Assembly: GCA_030490835.1 (NCBI GenBank)
Contig: CM059972.1
Coordinates: forward strand, 47,657,452-47,721,451
Length of the DNA: 64,000 nt
Direction: 5' to 3'
From: Annona cherimola
Lineage: Eukaryota; Streptophyta; Magnoliopsida; Magnoliales; Annonaceae
Part shown: one piece after another, positions 36,343-46,617 of the stretch
Layout: every line of letters begins with the position of its first letter
How positions within the stretch are numbered: position 1 is the first letter of the stretch
Program-made: the position numbers and the translations under genes
The notes under the pieces: model-generated
The model's database searches: none
Seen by the model: the letters and a program-made list of their open reading frames with translations, nothing else
Told to the model about the DNA's origin: nothing

Positions 36343-36830
36343 GACTTTCAAAAAGATGGCTCAAAACTCTACAAAAAGCCCAAGATGACTCAAAAACTCT
36401 ACAAAAAGCCCAAGATGGCTCAAAACTCTACAAAAAGCCCAAGATGGCTAAAAACTCTCCAAAAGGCCCAAGCTGGCCCAAAACTCTCCAAAAAGCCCAT
36501 GATGGCCCAAAACTCTCCAAAAAGCCCATGATGGCCCAAAACTCTCCAAAAAGCCCAAGATGGCTTAAAACTCTCCAAAAAGCCCAAGATGGCTCAAAAC
36601 TCTCCAAAAAGCCCATGATGGCCCAAAACTCTCCACAAAGCCCAAGATGGCTCAAAAATCTCCAAAAAGCCCAAGATGGCTCGAAACCCTTTAAAAAGCC
36701 CAAGATGGCTAAAAACCCTCCAAAAAGCCCAAGATGGCTCAAAACTCTCCAAAAAGCCCAAGATGGCCCAAAACTCTCCAAAAAGCCCAAGAAGGCCCAA
36801 ACTCTTTTCAACAAGCCCAGTTGGGCCCAA
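36343..36830 (+). repeat. 29-bp minisatellite, about 16 units (5' LTR)
   Basis: The unit is close to CAAAACTCTCCAAAAAGCCC plus AAGATGGCT. It stays open in several frames because the unit lacks stops, which gives a spurious 188-codon frame. About 15 units are at 54533-54975 in the 3' LTR. Confidence 0.93.
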
Positions 36831-37106
36831 ACCTTTTTAATTGGTCAAAAATGACCCAAACATACTTTTTAAATTCGGTTGAATCCATTTCTTGGTAAAA
36901 TCACCCAATTGTTAAATCTAGAGGCTGAATGCGGGAGACGCTGGTTTCTTGTATAAGTATAGAAGCTGAAAGCGGGACACGCTGGTCTGCTGTGTAAATC
37001 CAGAAGCTAAGAAGCGCACTTAGTTTGCTGTGTAGGGTCACTAGTGTAGCCGACGGGCCCCTCACTAGTTCCCAAAACCGAGTCATCACTGGTCGACGGG
37101 CTAAGC

Positions 37107-37250
37107 GTAAACTCACATTTAAGACATGGCGCGCGGCGTCATGTACCTCATATTTAAGTCATGGCGCGCGGCGTCATGTACTTCATATTTAAGATATGGC
37201 GCGTGGCGTCATATACCTCACATTCGAGTCACAGCGCGGGGCGAAGTGTA
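37107..37250 (+). repeat. 35-bp tandem array near the end of the 5' LTR
   Basis: Four units of the type CATTTAAGACATGGCGCGCG plus GCGTCATGTACCT. GC-rich cores alternate with ATTTAAG. Same in the 3' LTR at 55263-55405. Confidence 0.85.
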
Positions 37251-37610
37251 CTCATTTATCTTTATATTTTTGTTAGACACGATTTTTCGTGCACTTGTAA
37301 ATACGTAGAAGGATCTTCTACGCACTTCATTATTATTAAGAATTTTTTTATGGACCATTGTATTCAGCTCTTTTAATCAAGGGTTTTCTCGTTGGAGATG
37401 TAAAATCAGAATGTGGAACACAATGCAAAATATTTCTGTGATATACTTTTCGGACTCGGTTAAAGAATTGGATGCTTTAAAATTTTGCTGGGGAATTAAT
37501 TAAGCATTTATTCTCAAAGTCGCAGGGAATACAATTTTTCAACCAAAATTCAACCGAATGAATTTTGAATAATATTATATAAATTTTATTTCTCACGAGG
37601 CCGGAACAAA

Positions 37611-37630
37611 TGGTGAACCCGATGTGAAAC
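37611..37630 (+). other. Candidate primer binding site of the Tat/Ogre-type element
   Basis: TGGTGAACCCGATGTGAAAC begins two bases after the 5' LTR. The TGG start fits a tRNA CCA end. I could not assign the tRNA with confidence. Confidence 0.6.
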
Positions 37631-37722
37631 ATTCTCCCTTCATCTTTAAGAGCTGAAAACTATAGTCTTTATATGCTTATTTTCTCGAACCTAACACTCT
37701 GAAATGCTCCCTTGCAGATTTC

Positions 37723-40700
37723 ATGGCACATTCGATGGCTTTTGGATTTTTGCCTAATGGTGGTTTTGTCATTTCTGAGCCAGACCACATGGATGCGGCT
37801 ATCCCGCATCATTTTATTCGTGTACCAAAGAAGCTGGAGCACCGTGTCTATCGACACGTTGACTACTCTCCTGCAGCGATCAAGCAAAGAAGAGACCGAT
37901 CTGCACTACTCAAGGAGCCTTTTATTGTTCAAGGCTCGAAGACCACTCCTATTCAACCAACAAAGTCTCTGCAGGCGCCCATCCGAATGGGCCCGCCTGC
38001 TCGACAGTCAGACTATGCCAAGAAGTCCGCCCACCGGCTTGCTGCACCAGCCCAACCAGCAGCACAACAGCTTGCAGGACAACCTGTTTTGCAGTCCCAT
38101 TCCATAAAAAGGTCTGCGAGACAATCTACTGCAACTCGGCTCGCGTCAACTAGCCACCCAGAAGCCAATGTTCCCCGAAAAGGGGGCAAAACTGTGCCGA
38201 ATCCTGTTCGATGCACCATCACTCGCCAATTTGGTCGGGCTGCCTCAAGGGTTGTTGACCTAGCCCCCCGACCTAGCCAAGGTGACACCCAAGAGCGGAA
38301 GAAGTCAAGAAGACAGACCAAGTTTTCTCAGCTGGATGCTTCATTGGCCGATGGAGGGGATGACCAATTCAAGCCGCAAGGACCTATTGTCGTCCGATCC
38401 GGTTTAGGCACCTTGCGATTTGTCATCCCTGACCCGACGCATTCGCCCCATCAGTCAACCGATGCTCCATCTAGCTCACAAGCTAGAGTCAAATCTCCAG
38501 GTCACTATGATACTGCCAACATAGTGACGGTTCCTCATCACATATCAAGGAAACAAAGGAGAAAAGTGCAGCAGAAAAAGCAGTTCGGGAAAACAACTTC
38601 CAGGTTAAACTTGAAGGCTTCATCGCCACTGCCACCAGGACTGAGGTATATGCTGTTCTCACACCCCCGACAAAGGGGTAGGCCGCAAAAGAAGCCACTA
38701 CAGAACACTCGCAAATTGAGAGTGCCTCAAAAGCCAAGACTCTCTAACAAGTGGCAGTATCCTCAGAAGCGCCATACAACGTATTCACGTTCGGTGCTCA
38801 GGCTGATCCCTAACTTTATACACAAAAATCAATTCGCCTCATTGATCAGACTGAAAGAGGATATGACTTATGCGCTTGTTGTGGCCCCGTTCCGAGGAGA
38901 GCACCGGATGCCGCACCCCAAGAGAGAAGCTAAAAGGAGGAGACGTCTCCTCCAGACGACAGAAGTCAACATGGTGGACCTCACCCAGCCAAGCACTTCC
39001 AAAGCGTCAGAGATGTTAACCCGGTCAAGGACAGCCGCAATGCCCATTACGCCGCCATTCTGTAGCCTCTCTAATCCTGAAGGGATTAGGGCCACCCTCC
39101 CAAGAGGTCAATTTGAAGCCTCTTACATGGTGGGCGAAGAAGAAGAGGTTCTTACACCCAAGTCTCAGCTCATTCATGACCTCCGGGAGGAGATTAAGAG
39201 TATGAAACGGGCTATGGAAACTCAAGGCAACAAGACATCAGGTTCCCATCAACCACCATCACCAAGGAACCGTCAATCAGTCCATCAGCCCGAGAAACCA
39301 ATTAGGCAGCAAACCGAGGAAGATGAAAATGCAGAGCAAGGCTTTCTGCAGTTCAATAACCTACGTATCAATACCCCTCAAACGCAAGACGCGCGGGTAA
39401 ACACACTCATGGGGTCTCCACCCAGGTTTATTGCACAGAAGGAGATGGTACATCAGCTTGTGGCCGAATGCCTTCGTCGACAGGCACCTCAACTCACTGG
39501 GGTCCCTACAACGACAATCAACAGGCCTTATCCCCCAGAGGTTGAAGCGGAGCTCCTACCTAGAGATTTGAAGCCACCAAAGATCCAATTCGATGGGACT
39601 GGGAGCGCGTTAAAGCACCTGGCATCATTCCACTATGCCATGGGCAATTGGGCGCACCATTCGAATTTTTGTCTTCGAATGTTTCCCAATACTCTTTCTG
39701 GTGATGCTTTCCAGTGGTACATATCTCTCCCAATCGGCTCAGTCCAAACATGGGAAGAAATGAAAGAAATGTTCACCTCCCGATTCGTTGATACTACACG
39801 AGAAGTACAACTATCGGAATTATCTACCCTGTCCCAAAAGAAGGACGAGCCGGTTGAAGACTACATCACTAGGTGGCAAAGGGCCGCTAACCGATGTCAA
39901 GCACCCCTATCTCAAGCAATGAAGGTCAATCTTTGCCGGAATGACATCAAGACGGAAATCTCATTGCTGATGAATGAACAGCTAAGTACATTTCAGGCCC
40001 TAGCTACAGAAGCTTGTCGAAAAGAGTATTTGTTGTCTCAACAAAAAGGTTGGAAGAAGGAGTCATCTACAACCACTACATTTAAGAAGAAGAAAACTGG
40101 AGAGACCTCTGCAAACACCACGGAGGTTAAGAAGCAGCCAGATAAAGCAAAGCCGCCTGTAAAAGAGCAGCCTGCAAGACCCTTCCGAAGAGAGGAAATC
40201 CAATATGCCTTTGGGGAAGATGACGTGGAGACGCTATTCCAGCACCTCATGTCGACCGGGCTATTCGAGTTGCCTCCCCCAAAAAGGCCAGAAGAAGTTG
40301 GACGCACTTCTCACCAGCGATATTGCAGTTACCACCGATATGTCGGTCACCCCACTAAGAAGTGTTGGGATCTCCAAGCAATATTGCAAGATTACATCGA
40401 CAAGGGGGTTATAAAACTCAGTCCTCCAGCGCAAGCTTCATCAAATGTTGTGACAATTGAGATAGCAGAAAAGGGTGATTGGGAAGTGGTTCGAAAACCA
40501 CCAAGCCTAAGACGGACAAAAAAATATCTCAAAGATTTATGCAGAAAAGACAAAAGAATAAGGGATAAGGCCATTCTCCCTTTCTTCTCAAGGCTTTTGA
40601 GGCAATCCTCACGGGTGCAACCATTCATGATCATGGACTTTTTGCAGCCCGAGTTGCTACTCCCATTCTATCGACGGCTTGCTGGAAGATCACCTCGACA

Positions 40701-40845
40701 AGAAAAAGAAAGATACATTCTCGAGGAGTTACCAAATACAACTCCATGTGAGAATGGTCTATTTTGGGACCGAGATAGCAACAACGGAGAAATCGAAACT
40801 TGCTATCATATAAATGCGTCTGCATCCAAGCCTGCAAAGCGGCGA
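37723..40845 (+). CDS. Tat/Ogre-type polyprotein, N-terminal part with gag, interrupted by a solo LTR
   Basis: ATG at 37723 lies 115 bases after the LTR and opens 1041 codons. Residues 1 to about 600 are basic, proline-rich and unlike anything I recognise. Residues about 615-740 are a retrotransposon gag domain (LPRDLKPPKIQFDGTGSALK, FCLRMFPNTLSGDAFQWY, YITRWQRAANRCQ). A C-X2-H-X4-H-X4-C knuckle lies at 40324-40365 (CSYHRYVGHPTKKC), the form seen in Tat-group Gag. The solo LTR enters right after codon CGA at 40845. The native frame has no stop on either side of the insertion, and it is the same frame that resumes at 42422. Confidence 0.85.
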
Positions 40846-42416
40846 TGTAACGCCCCATTCATAAAAATACTCAATAACTAATCAATGGGGGCTACACATT
40901 CTAAGAAAAATTCGGCAGCATCTCCCCTTAATATACAAGGGGTAATATGGAATACATGACCTGATAATCATAAACATTTCAATTCTATATTTATATACTT
41001 ACATCTTCATATAATAAGGACATTCATATAGAAAGAAAATCATTGAATGTTACCCATACACATCAGGCAAACCTAATACTCATGCATATGTGCATCCACA
41101 AAGGTTATAATCCAATCCAAAATAACAAATACAAGTACTTATCAAAGTAAATCCATCCCAGTAACCGTCTACATATATGAATATCAAAAGAGCACAAATT
41201 TAAAAGAACTGAAATTAACACATTGTGCTACGGTCTCTTATGTTTGATCTTCAACTTGCCCCATCTTTAAGTTCCCCATTCAACCTGTGATCTAAAAGCA
41301 CAATAACAAACGATATGAGCCTAAAAAGACCCAGTAAGTAGATAGTGATTAGTACAAAGTGGAAATAAGTATAATGATGAGTACTCGTATAGTGATGAAG
41401 CTAATACATATGGGTCCAATACCCACTCCCAAGATCGTATGCATATAGCCACAGACAAATTGAACAACACAACCAATTATCTACTCATGTCCATCAAGGG
41501 CCATGAACAACCCTCTCATCATGTCAATCAGGGGCCATGAACAACCCTTACAACCAACTATTTGAAATAATACATCATACTTACTAGACGATGAAATATG
41601 TCACAAACCACGCATACAACATCAGCACAATTCAAGTTCAACACATAGATCTGTCATACAAGCATTTTATCAAACACATGATAGGCGCGAAATGAAATAA
41701 CCTTCGATTCATATTCTCATTTGGGGCAAATCAATTCACGTCACATTTCAACAATATAAGAACTGATAGGAAGTCTGTTACATCATAGAAATCGCACATT
41801 TAAAGTAAATTCCCCAAAAACCCTAACTGTTACGAACCCGTTGCCTAATACCATAGAGTCGTCAAGTGCTACACATTTTCTCTAGCCTCACATCGTATTT
41901 AACATAAAAATTTCATCAGTAAATCGAGAAGGAGCGACATCTACTTACCTTGACCGTGTTTCTCCCAAAACAGCGACCCTAGGTGTGGATTGCAGAGATT
42001 CGGAGCCTTGAAGCTTCCTGGACTAGGATCTATGACCTTCAAGGAAGTTGGTATAGTTTCCCCGTAAGAGATCCACGGGTGGTTCAAACCGAGTGGAGGA
42101 GAAAATAGAGGAGAAACGAGGAACCAGAAGAGGAAGAGGAAGAGAAGAAATGTCGTCGGGCGCGAAGTGGGAATGAAGCCTGAGGGCGCGGGCCACTTAT
42201 GTTACTAAAATCTATTGAGTCGGGTCGGGGCGTGGGTCGGGTTATAGTGCTAAGATCATAATTCATGCATATATGCACTATATATTTGTTAGATACCATA
42301 TTCATATATGTTATGCATCCATTAATATCGTAAAATTCTTACTAGCATGTTCGTAAGTTACCTCATAAATGGAGAAAAGTTATAATCAAAATAAAATAAA
42401 ATACCTGGTCCTCACA
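40846..42416 (-). mobile_element. Solo LTR in reverse orientation inside the polyprotein gene
   Basis: 1571 bp with a perfect 5-bp duplication GGCGA (40841-40845 and 42417-42421). On the + strand it starts TGTAACGCCCC and ends TCCTCACA. Read on the - strand it starts TGTGAGGACC and ends GGGGCGTTACA, the end style of Tekay-like chromovirus LTRs. It is shorter than, and different from, LTRs A, B and C. A local 33-bp near-repeat (GGGCCATGAACAACCCT) lies at 41490-41550. It has no coding content. It is the youngest nested event in this part of the window. Confidence 0.9.
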
Positions 42417-42421
42417 GGCGA

Positions 42422-45400
42422 AGAACTGCCTCGGTGCTCATCCCTAACTACACCAAGTTTGAAGTTGGGATGTCACCGGTAAACCATATCATCACGTATT
42501 TGCGAGAATCTCGGCTTTTGCCAGCATCTTGGGAAACCAGAGTGGAATACTTCCGGTACTCACTGGGGGAATCAGTGATGTCTTGGTACCGAGATAATCA
42601 TATCGAAGAAATTACCGAGTGGGTCATCTTGATAGACGCGTTCTTGGTCCGCTTCCTGTCAAGACAAAGAGAGCAGTTCCCTAGTAATTACTTGAGGGAA
42701 ATACAATACAGTCAAGAATCTACTGCTCATTACGTAAATTATCTCAGAGACAGTACATGGAGTGATCCCTTGGCTATATGGTTGCCTGAACCTGAAATGG
42801 TCACGAAGTATCTTTCGGATGCAGTATGCCCTCCGACTGACAACGGGTACAAGACCTTTGGAGCCAAAACTTTCATAAAGGCAATCCGATGGGTCAGCAA
42901 CGAAGGCTTCAAACAAGAGGCAATCTTTAGCGACGCTGAAGGTTTTGGGAGGACAAATCAACTCCAAGTTCTGCATGTGCTGCAGTTAAACGATGCGCCC
43001 ATTCTTCGAGTGTTCCCTTTCTTAACTAGGGAATTAAGCTATGATTGGCCGCATATTCAGTTATTCCACGAGAATCATAAGTATGCATTGCCACACTTAT
43101 TTGATTATTCGTTGGCAGTCTGTCAAATGGGGCAAACAGAAGAGTTTGCACTCGAGCACTTTATTTTGAGCTTGGCCCATGACAGTTGTGCTCTTCTCTG
43201 GATCTCCTCGCTCCCCGAAGAAGCATTTGGTTCTTGGGAAGAGTTTGTTGATATGTTTATCCTAAGATTCCATGAATATGAAACAGAGTTCCCTCCAGAG
43301 ATGATAGAAGTTATGCACCCCCTATCAGGAGAATCTCAGTACGGCTACATTTTGAGATGGATAAACTGCAGAATAATCAACCAAAAATTCGATAAAGAAG
43401 GAATCATGGTTCATCAGTGCATCAAGTCAATGAGTGGGTATTTTCCTGAAATTCCAAAAATACAGCCATTTTTCTCAGATGTACTACGAACATTGGCTAC
43501 AAACATTCAGGACTCTGCCTCTTGCAATATGGTGCAAGTTGAAGAAGATGTTCTTGCAATTCTTCGATCTGGTCGAATCACACCAGAAAACAAGGGTAAA
43601 GCCCCGGCACAAGAAAATCGTACTCAGCCAGAGCAGCACATACCAGCCGATCATCGAAAATCCTCAGTAAGCTATGATGTCCTTGGACACTTGAAGCGAC
43701 TCCCTGCTCGACTCAGTATTTATGATGCCTTGCAGTTGTCACAAGAAGCCAGGGATGCGCTGGTGAGTGCTCTGACAGATGAAAATGTCCGTCTTGCTTA
43801 CCTGGTCGACGCCGCTGAATGTGATGAGGTTATTTCATTCACTGATGAGGATATGTTGCTTGGAGACGTTAATCACAACCGACCCTTATATGTTACGAGC
43901 AACCTGGGCGGTGAACTGGTTAACAGAATCATGATCGATGCCGGGTCTGCAATTAATATCCTGCCCCTTCGAACACTCAGAAGGATTGGAATTTCTCCAT
44001 CAGCGTTAAAAGACACTAGTGTGGTGATTCACGGGTTTAATCAAGGGACTCAAAAGGCCATGGGCCTAATTGAGTTGGAACTAAGCATAGAAGATTTCTG
44101 CACCGAAATCCCGTGCTTTGTGATTAATGCCCCGACCTCATATAACTTGCTGTTAGGAAGGCCTTGGCTCCACAGTAATAAGATCATCGCATCAACGGTG
44201 CATCAATGCTTCAAGTACTGCAAGGATGGAGTCGAAAAAAGGATTTTTGCTGACCATAAACCATTCGTAACGGCAGAATCATTTTACTCTGATGCTAAGT
44301 GTTATGACTTGGCATCTGCTGTCAACACATCAATGAAAGCAGTTGAAGCGACCACACGCGAAGGTCAGCAGGAGGTATCTCAGGCTCCCCCCGCCCCAGT
44401 AAGCACAGACATATTCTCAAAGGGTGAGAAGATGGAAGGTCAAGGTCGTGGTCGAGGGCGCGATCGTGGACGAGGGACGACAGAACCAAGGGCTCAATTT
44501 CAAACCAAATTTGAAAATATGAGCCTCGATCCAGTACATCCACTACCACGACAACGACAGGGGGCAACCATACCACCTCCTACCAGCTATAGCAACACTG
44601 CTGCAGGATCACGGTTCTACTTGGACCTCGAAGTCCTGAAAAAGGTTGCTAAACCGCCTCGAGCCAATTTCCCTAGGTTTGAGGTGGATCTGGAAGCTCT
44701 TCGGAGATTCCGGAATCAGGCCAATGAGGAAGCCAAGTCACTTTGCTGTGAGAGTGACGGAATGGCCACTGAGGCCGCTCACCAAAATCAAAAACCTAAG
44801 GAAACGCTCGATGAGGTTTTAGCAATGCTCGTGGGGTTTAATGTATCTGCTCCAAGTGTGCAGGAACCTCAAGATGAAAAATTTGCCCAAAAACATTTCA
44901 TAAAGCAATATGGCAAGGTTTATGGTAGCCCTAACAAATCCTCTTGTTTGCCCACGGCTAAGCTCAAGAAATGGGATTTCCATCGCTATAGCAGAGAAAG
45001 CAAGAAAATTATGGATTTGATGGGGTTCTATCCCGATGAACCACATTTATCAGGCCTCGGAAATGACATCCCTATCCCGTTATCCGAAAGACCCCCTGGT
45101 TATCGAAAGGGAAACAAACGACTTGGCCTTGGGTATAAAGAAGAAGAAGATGGCAACTTCGCCACTACCTACTGTGTCTCTACAAGTGATGACTCCAACA
45201 ATGATGAAGAGGCATTAATGGAACCAGAGGACGCTCCACCTGCGATTGAGGATGGAGGGCAGCCTACTATTGACATACTCGAGGAATTCAATCTCGGGAC
45301 TGAAAAGGACCTGAGACCCATTTTTATTGCCAAAAACTTGGCCGAAAAAGAAAAGGTGGCGCTGAGGCGGCTTTTAAGTGAATTAAAAGATGTTTTTGCT

Positions 45401-46606
45401 TGGGGGTATTCCGAAATGCCAGGACTCAACCCCGCGGTTGCAATCCACCATTTGCATATTTCGCGAGATAAAAAGCCAGTCAAGCAAGCTCCGAGAAGGT
45501 TTCGACCAGAGCTTGAAGAACAAATCATCAAGGAAGTTGAAAAACTCATTGATGCTGAATTCATTCGGGAAATCAAATTTCCAAAATGGATTTCTAGCAT
45601 TGTTCCTGTGAAAAAGAAAAATGGGCAGATCCGCATCTGCGTAGATTTTCGAGATTTAAACGAAGCATGCCCTAAAGATGAATTTCCCCTTCCTTTCACT
45701 GATGTGCTAATCGACAGCACAGCTCTGTACGACACGTTCTCCTTTATGGATGGATATTCAGGATATAATCAAATCAAGATGGCTCCAGCAGATGAAGCCG
45801 CAACAGCATTTCGAACACCGATGGGTGTCTTTTGCTACAAAGTCATGCCTTTTGGTCTTAAGAATGCTGGTGCAACTTATCAAAGGGCCATGCAAAATAT
45901 ATTTCATGATATGTTACACAAACATGTCGAGTGCTATGTCGATGACCTGGTCGTAAGATCTGAAGGTCACAATAAGCATAAAGATGATTTGAGATCGGTA
46001 TTCTTGCGCCTAAGAAAGTATGATCTCAAGATGAATCCTCTCAAATGTGCATTTGGAGTATCGTCTGGAAAATTCCTCGGATTCATAATCCGTCAAAGGG
46101 GAATCGAGGTTGATCCACTCAAAACGGAAGCAATTCAAAATATGCCGCCTCCACGAAACCTCCGAGAATTAAGGAGTCTCCAAGGTCAATTGTCATATAT
46201 CCGACGTTTCATCTCCAACTTATCCGGCCGGTGCCAGCCTTTTCACAAGTTGATGAAAAAAGATACGACTTTCCAGTGGGACGCGAAATGCCAACAGGCC
46301 TTCGAAGCCATCAAAAAATTGCTGCAAAATCCTCCTGTTTTGACAACTCCAGTAAAAGGAAAGCCGCTCATTCTCTATATCGCTGCCAGCCCGCAATCAC
46401 TGGGGGCATTGCTCGCACAAGAAAATGGCCAAGGCAAAGAACAAGCCGCCTATTATCTCAGTCGACGATTATTGCAAGCTGAATGCAATTATTCCTCGAT
46501 CGAGAAAATTTGTCTAGCACTGGTTTTTGTGGCACAAAAGCTGAGACATTACTTCCTCGCGCACCAAATTATACTTATATCAAAGGCTGATCCCTCAAGT
46601 TCCTGA
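42422..46606 (+). CDS. Tat/Ogre-type polyprotein, continued: gag-like, protease, reverse transcriptase, RNase H
   Basis: About 1390 codons. Two further gag-like helical segments: 42470-42750 (VMSWYRDNHIEEITEWVIL ... FLVRFL) and 43070-43390 (LLWISSLPEEAFGSWEEFV ... FILRFHEYE). Aspartic protease with IDAGSAINILP (Asp 43937-43939) and LLLGRPWL. A G-patch-like GLGYKEEEDG lies near 45130. Reverse transcriptase (about 45540-46090) has KKKNGQIRICVDFRDLN, FGLKNAGATYQR and catalytic YVDD (45935-45946). The RNase H domain (46240-46600) has AASPQSLGALLAQ and YLSRRLLQAECNYSSIEK. A frameshift just before 46604 ends the frame prematurely inside the RNase H to linker segment. Confidence 0.88.
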   Translation, partial: RTASVLIPNYTKFEVGMSPVNHIITYLRESRLLPASWETRVEYFRYSLGESVMSWYRDNHIEEITEWVILIDAFLVRFLSRQREQFPSNYLREIQYSQESTAHYVNYLRDSTWSDPLAIWLPEPEMVTKYLSDAVCPPTDNGYKTFGAKTFIKAIRWVSNEGFKQEAIFSDAEGFGRTNQLQVLHVLQLNDAPILRVFPFLTRELSYDWPHIQLFHENHKYALPHLFDYSLAVCQMGQTEEFALEHFILSLAHDSCALLWISSLPEEAFGSWEEFVDMFILRFHEYETEFPPEMIEVMHPLSGESQYGYILRWINCRIINQKFDKEGIMVHQCIKSMSGYFPEIPKIQPFFSDVLRTLATNIQDSASCNMVQVEEDVLAILRSGRITPENKGKAPAQENRTQPEQHIPADHRKSSVSYDVLGHLKRLPARLSIYDALQLSQEARDALVSALTDENVRLAYLVDAAECDEVISFTDEDMLLGDVNHNRPLYVTSNLGGELVNRIMIDAGSAINILPLRTLRRIGISPSALKDTSVVIHGFNQGTQKAMGLIELELSIEDFCTEIPCFVINAPTSYNLLLGRPWLHSNKIIASTVHQCFKYCKDGVEKRIFADHKPFVTAESFYSDAKCYDLASAVNTSMKAVEATTREGQQEVSQAPPAPVSTDIFSKGEKMEGQGRGRGRDRGRGTTEPRAQFQTKFENMSLDPVHPLPRQRQGATIPPPTSYSNTAAGSRFYLDLEVLKKVAKPPRANFPRFEVDLEALRRFRNQANEEAKSLCCESDGMATEAAHQNQKPKETLDEVLAMLVGFNVSAPSVQEPQDEKFAQKHFIKQYGKVYGSPNKSSCLPTAKLKKWDFHRYSRESKKIMDLMGFYPDEPHLSGLGNDIPIPLSERPPGYRKGNKRLGLGYKEEEDGNFATTYCVSTSDDSNNDEEALMEPEDAPPAIEDGGQPTIDILEEFNLGTEKDLRPIFIAKNLAEKEKVALRRLLSELKDVFAWGYSEMPGLNPAVAIHHLHISRDKKPVKQAPRRFRPELEEQIIKEVEKLIDAEFIREIKFPKWISSIVPVKKKNGQIRICVDFRDLNEACPKDEFPLPFTDVLIDSTALYDTFSFMDGYSGYNQIKMAPADEAATAFRTPMGVFCYKVMPFGLKNAGATYQRAMQNIFHDMLHKHVECYVDDLVVRSEGHNKHKDDLRSVFLRLRKYDLKMNPLKCAFGVSSGKFLGFIIRQRGIEVDPLKTEAIQNMPPPRNLRELRSLQGQLSYIRRFISNLSGRCQPFHKLMKKDTTFQWDAKCQQAFEAIKKLLQNPPVLTTPVKGKPLILYIAASPQSLGALLAQENGQGKEQAAYYLSRRLLQAECNYSSIEKICLALVFVAQKLRHYFLAHQIILISKADPSSS

Positions 46607-46617
46607 TCACTAGACCA

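Noticed and set aside
35262..36830. CRISPR-like array of regular repeats and spacers
   Set aside because: Plant LTR context, spacers are AT low complexity and similar to one another, and there are no associated genes.
36288..36854. 188-codon open frame rich in Lys, Pro and Ser
   Set aside because: It is the 29-bp minisatellite read in frame. The unit lacks stops and the overlapping frames are equally open.
40846..42416. Intron of the Ogre-like element
   Set aside because: It has TGT...ACA ends and a perfect 5-bp duplication, and no GT...AG at its edges. A solo LTR explains it fully.
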